NCBI GenBank assembly: GCA_013350335.1
Contig: CM023539.1
Location: 39,232,631-39,296,630, forward strand
From: Chimonanthus salicifolius
Taxonomy: Eukaryota; Streptophyta; Magnoliopsida; Laurales; Calycanthaceae
DNA: 64,000 nt
Direction: 5' to 3'
The first letter of the stretch is position 1. Each line of letters opens with the position of its first letter. This document shows, one piece after another, positions 46,652 through 59,900 of the stretch. The position numbers and the translations under genes are program-made. Under the pieces are notes generated by a model that did no database searches, was not told the origin of the DNA, and saw only the letters and a program-made list of their open reading frames with translations.

Positions 46652-47106
46652 GATAATAACCGTATCAAAATATTATTCTATACTTGTAAAAGGGTAGTCA
46701 TTTTTCACCAAACTTAAAAGAAAATTTCAATTTTATTTTTACTTTTGGGAAAGAGGAAAGGAGAGAAAAAAAGGGAATTAAAGGCACAATTGAAATTTCT
46801 TTTTAAATTTGGCCCATCGTGGGAAAAACTCATAATTGATAAATCACTACCCTTGTTATTAAAGGGGACTTGGTGAATGCCTTCAAATTGACAAAGGGAT
46901 TGAGGCGTCCCCTTGCAAACTTTTCAGTAAAAGAGATTAGAGCATTGGGGGATGGAGGTTACCTTTACTCAAGTTGGTTGAGTGGTAGATTATTTCACCA
47001 AATTGAGAGTTGACAATCTTTTTGCGGGTGACTTCTTTCTATGAGTTATATTCTCTTTTGTTGCTTCTTTATTTTGATCTCTTAGGTTTTTCTTTCTCAC
47101 TTTTTT

Positions 47107-47461
47107 TAGGGCTGCAACTCGGGTCGGGTTTTGACCCGACCAGAGAAATCATGCCGGTCGGATCGAGACTTTCGGGTCAGCGGGTCGGGTCGGATTGATA
47201 AGATAAAAACCCGTATGAAATTCGAGTCTGACCGGGTTAAGGATTTTACAAGTTAACCCGACCCAATCCGACCTAACCCGACTAAAATTAGGCTAAAATG
47301 GATTTATAATGCGGGTTGGATTAGAATTCGGGTCGGGTTGGGTTCTACAGTTCGAGTTGATAATTCGGGTTGGGTCGGGTAGGGTCGAGTTCCATATATA
47401 TCAAATCGAGTCGGATTGGATTTTAAGAAACCTGGGCCGCCCGACCCAAGTTGCAGCCTTA
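47107..47461. mobile_element. hAT-like MITE with TAGGGCTGCAACTCGGGT ends (355 bp)
   Basis: The ends TAGGGCTGCAACTCGGGTCGGG and CCCGACCCAAGTTGCAGCCTTA are inverted copies. GGGTCGGG-type motifs fill the body. ACTTTTTT precedes and ACTTTCTT overlaps the right end, a likely 8 bp duplication with one mismatch. Same family as 32950-33817, but with no inserted interior. Confidence 0.75.
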
Positions 47462-48467
47462 CTTTCTTTTGTGGCTTCTTTTGCTCTGTAGCTTTTAGGC
47501 CATCTATATATATATATTATGATTAATGGAATCTTTTGTTATCATTCAAAAAAAATTCTTATAAATTCGAGAATTTGAAGGGGGTGAAGGGTGAGTCGAG
47601 GCACCATAAATGCTTGTTGTTATAGCAGTAGATGATCTAAATTCAAAAAATAAAAATGAACAAATTACAAGACAAAGTCATCATGATCAAAATTTCATTA
47701 GAGGGGGTGAAAATGAAATTGAAAATAAATTTAAAAGGACAAGTGATAAGAACGATGATGCTTTTTATAATAAACCCATCCACTGCTGGGCCTGGTGGGC
47801 CTAATTGGCCTGTTTCTGAACAGGTCTTCTTTGACATAATTAAGACACTTAAAAAAGGAATCAAATAGAATAAAATCAGCCTTGAATGTTGAAGGAAGCA
47901 CCTTCCATTCTGGATTTCTAAAACGCTAACAGTAGGCCCACACACTTCTTCACTGTATCGACTGGCTTTTCTGATATGTTGGCACTTCAGGTGGGGTCCA
48001 CCTGTTGGTGACTCATCATCTGACATGGCAGTTCCAGTTGGATCACTCAAGGAATCAAATAGGTTTGATTTATTGGGTTTTTGGGCCCAAAATGTCTCCC
48101 AAACGGATTCATGTCCAAACGGACCTAAATGGACTTCAAGTCTGGTACAAGTGGATCCATTAATTGCTCTAAAAGCCCTCGCTTCCCTCCATTGATCCGG
48201 GCATGGATTCAGAGAGAGTTAATTCATCAATTTCATCCAATTGGGTCTCGATTGAGTCATCGTCGGACTCATTAGGTTCGATATCTGCATCATTTTTTGA
48301 AAATTTATCCTTTATTTTATGGCTATAAGTTATGCAAGTAATAAGTAACTTTCTTTTGCCACTATATTAATATATATACTTTAAAAAAGTTATTTAAGAT
48401 TTGACATATAATGATAGTGAGCATACCAATAATCTTATCAATAAGACCATACCAAATAAATAATATA
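47462..48467. other. Intergenic, unassigned
   Basis: No gene was recognised. A pair of GGTGGGGTCCACCTG-like palindromic words (near 47991) and CCACTGCTGGGCCTGGTGGGCC (near 47780) suggest eroded short elements. Confidence 0.35.
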
Positions 48468-48621
48468 CCCTCTGTCCCAAAATAGTTGTCTCATATACAT
48501 TGGAGTAACATAAAGTGTGTTGAAAATAGATGAGATCACATGGAGTGCTAGCCTTACATAGAGAGTTCCTTAAAAAATGCAAATGTTTCAAATTAAGACA
48601 ACTAAAATGGGACAAGGGGAG
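48468..48621. mobile_element. Stowaway-type MITE (154 bp, TA target site)
   Basis: Left end CCCTCTGTCCCAAAATAG; right end inverted, CTATTTT-like with GGGACAAGGGGAG. It is flanked by TA at 48466-48467 and 48622-48623. GTTGTCTC/AGACAAC continues the inverted repeat. This is the classic Tc1/mariner Stowaway terminus. Confidence 0.85.
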
Positions 48622-49026
48622 TAGTATATTTAATAAAAACTAAATAATCTTATTCTAAATTTCCAATGAATTAATGAATCACATTAAGTATCAAATTGTG
48701 AACTCAAACATAAATTAATTGATCATATGGAGTACACGTAATATGAACATGTGACAATACAAGTAATACAAAACTCAACATAATAACCTATTTATTTACC
48801 TAAGAAATGCAAATAATAAAAAAAATCCACTAACAGGTTGAAACCTCATCAGGAAACAGTGTCTACTTAACCAATTAATTATACCCAAGAAAATTCACAA
48901 TTATAGTGTCACTATTATAATAACAATAATACCCTTTAATATTGGTCTTGATAATATTATTATAAAAAAAAGAGAGAAAAGGGTTGTTATTCACATCAAT
49001 AAAAGAAGAAGGAATCTCACACGGAA

Positions 49027-49100
49027 TAGTTCAACTGGCAGACATTTTGACTCAAAGAACCAGATGTATCAAGTTTGAGGAGTTCCATAGTCATCCTCTC
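49027..49100 (+). mobile_element. Degenerate SINE-like segment
   Basis: AGTTCAACTGGCAGAC followed ~30 bp later by TATCAAGTTTGAGGAG aligns with the A and B boxes of the SINE at 20112-20270. The B box is decayed, and no tail or duplication was found. Confidence 0.35.
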
Positions 49101-49528
49101 CTTTTCACCTGTAATTTATTTTCAGACAACGTCTAAGAAATTGCTACATTCCTTTACAATGGGAATACTTATTACTAAGCAGCAAAATGATCTTTTCAGA
49201 TGGTATTCTCTTGGGGGAGAAAAAAAAAAAAAGAACACCTCAGAAAAACGTGACTTTCCTTGTTCAGATCCTTGCTAACAAACAGATGGATTCCTGATTC
49301 TTTTCAATGCTCTAAGTGCAAAATGAGATATATGACCTCCTTTCTGCCAAATTGACAGACATTTGCAGCGCATCCAAGTCCTACTTAAATATAATGATCG
49401 TCTATAATTTCTCCTTTAGAACATTGTCCTGCTGTAACAGTCCATAAAGTTTCTTTCCTGTTTTTCTTTTTAGAATTATGGATCTCAGGCTAAGTTTCTA
49501 CTCTGCTCTTCTTCAACATCAAAATTTA

Positions 49529-49885
49529 TGAGAGGGGATTCCAGCCCATCTTAGATGGTTTAGAGGATGAAGATTGCATGGAGGAATCTGGTCAGATTGC
49601 TGAGAAGAAACGTAATCTAACTGCCAATCAAGTGAGGGAATTGGAGAGGAATTTTGAGGTCGAAAACAAGCCGAAGCCCAAAGGTAATGTGAAGATTGCA
49701 TGGCAACTAGGCTTGTAGCCACCCCAGGTTGCAGTGTGGTTCCAAAACCATCGAGCCCACTGGAAAACCAAGCAATTGGAGAAAGATTATGGCCTCCTCA
49801 AGGAGAGTTACGAAGCTCTCAAGCTCGATTACGATCGTCTTAATCATGATAAAGAGGCTCTATCAGCTGAGGTTAGTCAGGAGGG
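49529..49885 (+). pseudogene. HD-Zip class I homeodomain gene, processed-type pseudogene
   Basis: One frame runs through EKKRNLTANQVRELERNFEV (homeodomain helix 1), [24 protein letters not shown] (recognition helix) and [20 protein letters not shown] with L every seventh residue (leucine zipper). A TAG stop sits where the family has Gln in LGLQPRQV, and the invariant WFQNRRARW has become WFQNHRAHW. The upstream FQPILDGLEDEDCMEES matches the acidic N-terminal flank of ATHB5/6/16-type proteins. No intron interrupts it, so a retrocopy is likely, although no poly(A) tail was identified. It is not expected to make a DNA-binding protein. Confidence 0.8.
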
Positions 49886-49889
49886 GGGT

Positions 49890-50973
49890 GAATTCGAAAT
49901 GTATAATTGAATTTTGTCCAAGCAAGAGACCGAGTTGCCGTTCAAACGAGACAGACCAACGAGAAAGGGTCTGTCGACAGAGATTAAGAGACTGTCTTGA
50001 TATGAGACAGTCTTGTGGGGTAGAATTGGAATTTAAAAAGAATATATTGCTTTCAGTGTACCTCCCAAAAAAACAGTGTAAATATCAGCATCCTTCAGCA
50101 ACTATAGAAATTCATCCCAACTAACCCACTATGATCTCCACTGAACCCAACCTCCATCATGCATAGATCTTTTCTTCCCTTCGTCGTGCCTCGCTATCCA
50201 ACTCAACCATGTATTGCCACATCTGCGGCAATCCCTATCATCCTAAAGTAAAGCTGATGAGAGAGAGAGAGAGAGAGAGAGTAGAAAAGACAAGTCAAAG
50301 GTATACTTTCTCATATGGTTCTTGTTGGTTGAAATCAAAGCCATGAGTATCGCATGGTCTAGACAGAAGCTTACCACGAAAAAAAAATGCTGTAACCCCA
50401 CTCACAGTTGACCATTTCCCAATGTATATGCATTGCCAAACAAGATCTTTACAAATTCACCACAGTCGAGTTTGTAAAAAGCTTTGCCAGTACATTGTAA
50501 GGATATAATTGCTCAACCCAACAAAACCATTCCAAGAGCTGAAGGCAGAGGCGACCACCAGATTACGACTTGTAAATCAATGAGATATGAGAGCCAATTG
50601 TTTAAGAACATGCTCCTTCATGATGATACCAGGGGCAATTGTCATTCAATCATGTTCAACTACATCTAGTTTAATCTCATGCTGCTTCATTGGGATGTCA
50701 AACATCACCTTTTAAGCTCATACACATCAAGTTTTGCACCAAAAGAAGATGTCACTGGGTTTCAAAATTCCTAATACAAAAACAAATGACATTGATTCCT
50801 TCACTGGCATTGCCAATATACGTTGATGAAAGCTGCAACATTAGAAGATCCAGCCAACTCTCTGTTCCTTGGGTGAAAGCCGGGAAGAAGATAAAAAATA
50901 AACACCAATGGATAACTCTGCTGAGGGGCCTCAATCATCTTACAAAAATTTAAGGACACTGCAACTGAGATGA
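49890..50973. other. Intergenic and 3' flank of the SAS10 gene
   Basis: Contains an (AG)n microsatellite at 50261-50281. The SAS10 3' UTR should occupy the last few hundred bases (minus strand). No other gene was recognised. Confidence 0.4.
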
Positions 50974-53900
50974 TTAGCTCTTGAATCGGACGCTACGGCT
51001 GATGCGTGTGTTGATCCCAGACACTTCACCACCATATGGACCACTCGGCTTCCTAATGTCGCGCACCTGCCCTTTCCGACGCACAACTGCCTTTTGATGC
51101 TTCAACTGCACCATGCCAGAAAAGCAGATAGTTAAAAATGTAATTCATCTGATATTATTGGATAAATATATCATCTTTCCATAATTTACCTTGTATTTCT
51201 TCCTTGGAATCTTGGTAAGCTTCTTTCGAGCTCGAGTTAAACCCCTGTTTTTCTCCATCTGCACATAGAACAATTGCAAAGCGCATAAGAAAATGAACTG
51301 TCTATATCAAATGGAGTGTCCAAATGAAAGAATGACAATAAACTGACCTGATAAGATATTTGCCTTTTACCATCTACTTCAGCCTCTGGCAATGATGGGA
51401 CTACTGGAGTTCTGCATGAAGAAAAAAGAATTAAATTATTGGGGGTGAGGGTGAAGCAATAATTAATGATGCTCCACAGGGCTTATGAATTTGTTTTCAT
51501 GTAGCAGCTAGAAACGAACTTTTCTATATTAAAAGGTGTTCTGAACTTGAAGAATGGATGTTAAATCTCAAAACTAATAAGTTTGCTAATTCAATGCACT
51601 TCAACTGCAGATAAAATATAAAAGACTATGTCACCTGTTTCCCCCACAGAATCTCATCTGTCTCATACACTTGTGAAAATGTAACATATATATAGAGCAC
51701 CCCTCTCATACACAATGGAAAGATCACTCATGAAATAAACAATAAGCAAACATAATGTAGAGTTGCAAACAGTCTTAACATAATTGATTTTATGGGGCCC
51801 ACCAACTTGCAAGTGCATAGGTGTGGGTGGGATTGAAGGTCTCATGATGGATTGCATTGAAAACAAAATCAACCCCATTATATATGAATTCTCATTCACC
51901 TGAGTGTCTGGGCTTGTGCTTGATTCATGTGCACCCCGGCGAGGAACCACCTAAAACCATTGGGATTAGTTGGTTGTTAAGGTCTATGCTTGCATAAAAG
52001 GTCCACCAAAGATTTGTTTGAATGGATAACACACAGAGTAGAGATTTGAAGAACATAACGATAAAACAGTGTCATTGGGCATTTTTTAATCAAGGGTTGA
52101 AGTCAGGTTTGGGGAACAGCCCAATAATTCTGAACTCCAAACTAATCCATTTAATTAACAGATTTAGGTGGGGTCAACTCAAATATTAAACAGGACAATG
52201 TGCTCAACCGAAACTTTGTTTTACGGGGTCGGGATTGATGTTTGGATTGGCGGGCTACATCAAAAATTACTAGGCCAGGTACATGTGGTAATTTTCAATC
52301 ATCAAATCCAAAACAAATCATTCATTGAACGAGCTTGGGTTGGGTCATGAAAATGGGGTGTAGACGCGCAAATAGGGCTCAATGGCCAGTTGGCAATGAG
52401 AAATTTCTATTTGATGTATGCACTTGTTTGTGTCTAAGCAGGTACATATGCATGTATTGGGAAGGGCTACTGAGTACCAGGCTTTAAAATGGGGCTCTCT
52501 AAGATGGACATAACTCTCTAACTGTCCAGTGTGAACCCAATCAGATCATCTTGTCTTAACCCTTGACTTTTGAGATTTAAAATTAAATCATTGGATAGAT
52601 ATTTATATTTTTTAATCCAACCCAACAGTGAGGACAAGTAAAAAAAGACATTAGCATAGGCCAGATCTGACCTTACATGATAGAATGGTGCAGTAAACAT
52701 TTTTCATTTAATCATTAAGGGCATGTTTTCCTCAATAATTCCTACTTTCATAGAAAATGAAATCCATAAATCTTGTTTTCCACATATATTAATTTCTTTA
52801 GTTTGATGCAATAAAGGTTTCCACAATAATTTATGAAGAAAATTATTTCTATTGTTAGGTGGGTGATGTGCAGGTTATAACTTAACTAATTTTAGATGAA
52901 GAAGGTGGTGATGATAATAATCATAACAATCATAATAATCAATTTAATAACAACAATAGTAATTATACGCATTATATATTTAATTCAATCTATAAGTTAC
53001 TAAAAATGGTTATATTACGTAACAAGAAGTACAATTGGTTTAAATCCTAGCTTGACCTACATCAATTTAATATAGAAATTCATTAGTTAGGTCGGATTAG
53101 GTTGATTATTTGGTCAGGCAATAAGTAGGAATGGTATATGGGTTGAGTTTGGTCATGAGTCAACTAATAAGTAATAGATACTATATTTTGGATAGGTTGG
53201 ACCATCAACCAAGTCTTAAGTCGTGGATTGGTCATAGGTTGATCACAAGACAAGGGTTGGTTTGGTTGGGTCATGGATTGGATAATGGATAAGATCAATT
53301 GGATCATGGAACGATTCATGGGTCATGAATGGGGTCATAGTTTATGGATTGGGTCATGGGTCGTGTTTGGATCTTAGGTTGGATTTTGTGTCATGGATCG
53401 GGTAGTGCCAAGGTTCGTTCATGGATTGGGTCATATGCAATCTACAAGTCATGGAAATTTCTCTCCAACCCCCCTCTTAAGAATTCATTTTCTACATTTC
53501 TTGTGGAAAATAACCAAGCTGCAAAAACCATTTTTCTATGAAAAAGATTCGTAACAATGGAAAACAATTTCAATGTGGAAATCATTTTCCATTCCTACGG
53601 AAAATGTTGTGCACAAACATGCTCTAAATGACCCAACCCACAGGCAATATACACCAAATATAACATAACAAGGTTCGAAGGTGGGGGTTTGAAATCCTTG
53701 TTCTATTTCTTTTTTTTTTTGAAAATTATCTTCATTGATCAAAGAACAAAAGAAGCTTGCCACCAAAGAAAAGAAACAGACAACACCCAACCCCAGATTA
53801 CATAAAATTATTTACAATTTCCGATGACAAAGATACTACTTGACGAGCCCATTCATCTGCCTCCGAATTGACAGAGCGAGGAGCTCAAGAAACAGAATAA

Positions 53901-56900
53901 CCAAAAACTTCAATAGAATGGTGAATTCTTTCAACCTTATTGAAATAAATTCATGGATACAGGAAACCCGAAGACCAACCAACAACTATCTTAGAATGAC
54001 CTTCTAAGATACTCCCAACATCCCCTAACTTTTCCAATACGAAACACCTCTCCATAAAGCGTGTAATTCCACATCAACAACGGAACCATTGGGGAAAGGG
54101 CCCACAAAGGACACAACTCCATTTCGAATCGCACCCCCAAAACCTGCTTAGCCAAGATCACAGACACAACTTCCATCAAAATTAAGCTTGAGAAAACGCA
54201 TCTCTGGAGGAGTCCAAACAACATTCATCACAGAATCTATATGAGACGTAGAATGATCCACTGAATCCCAAACCTTGCAAATATCTGAGATAGGTAACAC
54301 CCCAGAATTTGCGCAATCCCACTATCCACCAAGAAGTTCTACTCTTTATCACTTCCATAAGATGCCTAACAGAAGCCTCTTTACCCTTAAAAATTCTGGA
54401 ATTCCTCTCCAACCAAATGGATCATACTATACTCAAAACCAATGTTATCATAACCGGACCGTCTATCGAACCGTCTCCGAGGAAGGTTGGGTTAAATAAG
54501 GTTCAACCGGGTTCAAACGTGGTCAAACTCGGTCAAACCTGTGCCCATCAATATAATATTATAAATAATATTAAATCTTTAACTTAATTTTAATTGATGG
54601 GTTAAAATAAAATTTTAAGAAAAATATTTTTTGATAAATTAAAAAAACATATGTTGAATTTTTTTGACAAAATAAGAAACAATTTTTTTATAATCTTTGA
54701 AACGGTTTTTTATAAAGTATAGACAAATTATTTAAATAAAACTTATAGACAAATTATAATTAATTTAATAAGATCAATGTGACTAATTAGAATAATAAAT
54801 ATATTAAAGCCATGATTGAGTCGAGAGACTCGGTGCACTCACAATATAAAAAGAAAAAACAAACCAACCTAAACTCAGCTCTCTAAATCACGTTCTTTTT
54901 TTGCTATAATTTCTCCATTCAGAATCTGATTGAGCACTGTTTCTTTGACTCGGGAATGTAACTTGAGGGCTCATACGTTGTCCAACTTCAGTGAGTGATT
55001 CATTTCAGAAAGGAAATGATGGGGAGTGTCTAACTGTATTGTTTTTTCTCCTAATCCCACATCGGAAATGGGCACAAGGGATGACACTCGGCGATGGTTA
55101 TAACATGCAAAGTGAGAATGGTTCATTCACCCCATACTTGGCCTTACAGGCTGGGAAATATGGGTCGCCCTTTTAGGGCTGGAATACATGCGGCCTGTTA
55201 TGGGATGGAGACATGTGTCTAACGATAGAAGTGGCATTTTTTGAAAAAAAAAATAATTTCCAAATCAAACTGCGTTCCACGGCTTATGGTTCAATAAGAA
55301 AGACCGTGACGAACCACGGTACGAAACACTGCTCAAAACAATCACCGCCCAAAGATTCCTCCGAAAAGAACTACCAACCATCAACACTTCCTCATTAAAC
55401 ATATCTGACCAAGCATTTGCCAAACAAAATGCCATCCCTAACATCTGAAAGAAGTAGCACCAAATCTGATACGTATAACTACAATGCAGAAGAAGATGGT
55501 CCACTGTCTCTTCATTAGCCAAGCATAGAGGACAGGCATTAACAATGAGCATTCGTCGCAATCACAAATTATCTATCGTCAAAATCTTCTCCAACCCAGC
55601 CATCCACCCAAAAACCTTCACCTTAAAGGGAGCAACACCTTTCCATTTTTTTTTTTGAATGATAAGCAATTTTATTCATTGAAAGAATAGGGAAAACCTC
55701 CCAACATTACAGAACAGACCCAAACTTGGGAAAATACAAAAGACACGCAACTCCTTACGTTCTACAGACTCGAACATTCTTTAAAAAAAAAAAGCTGAAA
55801 CAGATCTCCAAGAGAAATAGCAAAAAACAAAATTGCAGACTCAAAGCAATTACAAACTTCAAGAACGTCTTACAGACTCTTACATGAATAGGAACCACAA
55901 GAATGCATGATGTACATCAAAAACCAGGAATCCAGCTGCAATTTCTACACTTGATGATACAAGATTTAGAACTAAATTCCTCTCTAGAATCTCTAAGAAT
56001 GGCTCCCTTCTTTGACTAAATCACTAGACTGTTAAATCACCAAAGAAACAGAGAATCACTGCCCATATTGCAAAAATGCATACACTGATCTGGAACTGTT
56101 CCAGCCATATACTACAGCTAGACATAGCAGAACCAGCCTATATCTCAACCAACACATAGGCACCCAAAGCAGAATACTGTAATGATATAGCAGAAAACTG
56201 CAACCAAGCTTCTGGTTATCCAGATACTAAAGCAACTGATACAGGAGAGGAGAAGAAAACCATAGCCCGGGTCACGCCAGGGTCTATTGATCCCTCAGAT
56301 TGCACATAAATGCTTCCCTGACGGGTGTTGTGGTGTTGCTATATGCAGAGAACTCAGAATGATGGAATGAATTGAGAACTGCTGCAATGGAGATTTGAGT
56401 GGAGGACAAAAGAGACAATATGATGAGGGCATTCAAGCTTGAAATGCTGAATATTATGGAGGAGAGCTCATGATAATGCAGATTGAATAGAGGCCAGAAA
56501 AACATTCTCTTCTGAAGTGTTATTCCTTCTTGTTTCAAGAATGCATAATTCTGACTGAATTTTTGTTACAATAGAGCTGATGAAATCCTCATGGGCAATA
56601 ATGATAAAGGATGAGGATCACCTTTTTTGAATAGAAAGGCAGGATGGACTTTCTGAAAAACATCACCTTTCCAAATTTTCAAGTGCACTCTTGGCACATA
56701 CCCCAAAACAAGTCAATTTAAACAAAAAGACTTGACTGAAAAGATCCCATGATGATCAAGCTCCCAAATGCGCCAATCTTCGCCACTACCCACGACAAAA
56801 CATTGTTCAACTGGGTGGTCCATTAAAGAAAGCCACTCCTCCATCATCCAATCCTCCAAAGATCTTCTAAACTGAGGGCACCAAACTACCTTACCCTGAT

Positions 56901-59900
56901 GAATGTCAAAACACATCCTTTTAGCTTCCTCATTAGCCGCTAAGGAGAAAAGAACAGGAAATTTAGAAGCCAAGGGGACATCACACAACCAATTATCCTT
57001 CCAGAAAAGAATTTCATGCCCAGAGTAAGCACGAAACCTGATACCAGAGTCAATAGCGAAGAGATAGAGAAAACCCCTTTCCAAAATCCCGAGGCCCTTC
57101 TATTAGTAACAACAATCCACCATCCCACAGTATTCAACCTGTACTTCCTTATAATGAGATGCTTCTATAAAACTTCTGAAAAATCCCCCAATCTCCACAA
57201 CCACTTTTCCAATAAGGCACATTGAAGATACAAATAGGTCAAATGCCAAGCCCCCCTTCCTTCATTGATTTTTATCCATGTAATCCTCGTTCTATTTTTT
57301 ACTGGCAAGATTCCACAAAACTCAAACTATAAAGGAGAAATTGCACACATGCTACCATCATTGCTCACTCTCCTAAGGTTGATGGTGTGGTGATGCGGTG
57401 CATCTCCAGCACCTTCCAATTTCATATTTTGCTATTTTTGTGTGTTTTATTTTTAGCTAGGGTAGTTTAGTAATAGTTTCTTTTATTTTATTTTTAGTAA
57501 TGAAAACTTTATATAAGATGTAGCCTTCCTTGAGGCAAGATACGATTGAATGAAATAAAATTTGAAGTTCTTTTGCAAGCATTGTGCAAGAATACCTTGG
57601 AGAGAGTCCTCCGAAACTCTGGTGACATATCGGAGAGGCGTGAGGCCTTGGCGTGAGGCTATATCTTCTTCTTCAGGTACGGTTCTTCTCCTCTTCTCTT
57701 TTGTTCTTTAGCCCTTTGCAACCCAGAAATTCCCTTCCAGAGACATTCCATGTTTCCGCCACCCCTGTTTTGAAGCCCCACCCTTTCGCCACCCTCCATA
57801 CTACAACCACTTTCTTTCCCTTGGCCTAGAACTGCCTTCGAAGCCCTTCCTTAACTTCCCTAGCTGCCGCACCTCTTCCCTTGGCTTCTCTCACTTCCAC
57901 CTCCCACTTTATGTCCTTCCCTTTGCATTCTTCTTTTGTTTCTACCCCTTTCATTCGTTTTTTTTCTTTTGCCCTAAAACTCATTACTCCACGTGCCTTT
58001 GTTTCTTTCATCTCATTACCCACATAAGTGTCATGTCATCCATTTAACACTATAGGCCATTCCATCTTTTTATTTCTTTTGCATGTAATTGTTCACACCA
58101 GATTACAAGGATATTTTGCACAATTAATTGTGACAATTTTATATTTATTTATTGCAAATATTAACTGGCATTTAATTTCAGCCCATATTAATTTTTAGAG
58201 TGCATTATTTTCATCCTTTAATTTTTAGGGAACCAAATTAGGCATTTAGGGTCACCCTATTAATTGTCCTACATCATGTGGCTTAAGGTGAAACAGTAAA
58301 TAACAAAAGAAAAAGAGTATTGTTGCCTAATGCGACATAGTTAAAAGGAGTGAATAACCTAAACATTGCATAATATTGGATGGATGGGAAAAATGCGGCA
58401 TAGTTGATAGAAGATAGCAAGAGCCGCGCATATGCATAAAGCTTGTTCAAAAAGTTCAGCTCGTTACATTAGATTGTGTTATATATGCATATTTATCTAT
58501 TAAATTACAATGTGAATAAAGAAAAGTGTATCTATTAATACATTCTGATATATGCATCCATATAACATGCTCACAAACAACCTTCAGATATGCCTAGAAA
58601 TGGCTAAATGGTGTTCCCAAGGTAAACGTTAGATAAAAACTCATCTTGTTTTAATACCACAGTGGGTGTATCTCAAACATGGGATTTAATTTGCTGAGAG
58701 AGCTTTTAGAGAAGGGAGCAAATATTGGCAACATGAACAAGATGGGAGAAGGATTTAGAGATTTAGATTGGGCCCCAATACGGTTGCATGAAGCCTCAAT
58801 GCAATGAGGCTTCCCTGGTACAAGAGTCAACTAGAAGCACCATCTTTCTATGTGCCCCAATTCCAGGTGAATCCAAATACATCACTCTACCCCTCCCCTT
58901 TGAATTGGAATGTAGCCAAATTTCACCCCAACTGGAATAAGGATTCACAACTGGATCGATTCACCCTCAGCATACATCATTAAAATATTAAGCCCTCGTA
59001 TCAACAGCCATCATCATCTAGGAGGGTTTATTACATCAAAAATATATCAAACCCTCGTGTAACAGCCATCATCATCTAGCAGGGTTTATTTTATGACAAA
59101 CCCAATCCATGATAGTTCCCCCCATTTTCTGATTCACGATGATCCAAAAGGGATATTGTCACACCTTATACCAGTAGATACCTATACATCTTCCTCTTCT
59201 AAATGGATAAACATACCTTGAATAAAGTGCTTCTTTTACAGATATTTTTGCAGCTCGCTGCCGTTTGGCTTCTCTATAAAATTCATCTTCTGATTCCTGC
59301 AATTCCTCATCCTCCTTGTCTTCTTCATCCATGGAGTCAGCTTTATCATTCTCCTCATCTCCAAGATCATACATAACTGCAGCTCCAGCTTTAGCAAGAA
59401 CTTTCAGTTCATACTTTCTCCGCCTCTCTCCAATATCATCCCTCAAAGGCAAGTCATCATCACCAGAAACAAACTGAAACAACAGAATTGCAAATGAATG
59501 TTTATATGCTACGATTAATTAAGTAAAACTTTTGGACAAAAAATTGAGAAAAGATTTAGACTAATAAACGTCTTATTTCTAAGGAAATGTAAATGACTAC
59601 TTACATCCTATTGCCAAAAACTTGTTGCCAAAGGTTTTAGATGGTAAATATAAAGGGGAATTTTTTTTTTTTTTGAGGACTATAGCATGTTGACACTACA
59701 TCCTCATAATTATATGGAAGTAACCATGATTCCAAGTTGTTCTATAGAATAGGTGGCATGTTGCATGATGATAGAGGTAGAATGTTGGCAGCTTTTTCCG
59801 AATCAGTAGGGTCAATGGAATCAAATGAAGCTAAACTGAGAGCAATTAGGAGGGGCACTTTAGGTTTGGTCTAGGTTTAGGAGTGTCAACCTCATTATAA

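Larger units (their letters stand above)
53709..57281 (-). mobile_element. L1-type LINE with two nested insertions in the SAS10 intron
   Basis: AATCCTTGTTCTATTT (53693-53708) and AATCCTCGTTCTATTT (57282-57297) are the target duplication, one mismatch in 16. The T-run at 53709 is the poly(A) end. The minus strand encodes RT-end sequence ([19 protein letters not shown] near 57020, [17 protein letters not shown] near 56760), a zf-RVT ([20 protein letters not shown] near 55520) and a tether/RNase H region ([12 protein letters not shown] near 54400; [14 protein letters not shown] near 54150). Without the insertions the element is ~1.65 kb and 5'-truncated. Confidence 0.85.

Noticed and set aside
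46955..47020. A-box-like AAGTTGGTTGAGTGGTAG suggesting a SINE or tRNA
   Set aside because: No B box, tail or duplication was found.
57826..58023. A Lys/Glu-rich open frame on the minus strand
   Set aside because: It is a translation of a CT-rich low-complexity tract in a SAS10 intron.
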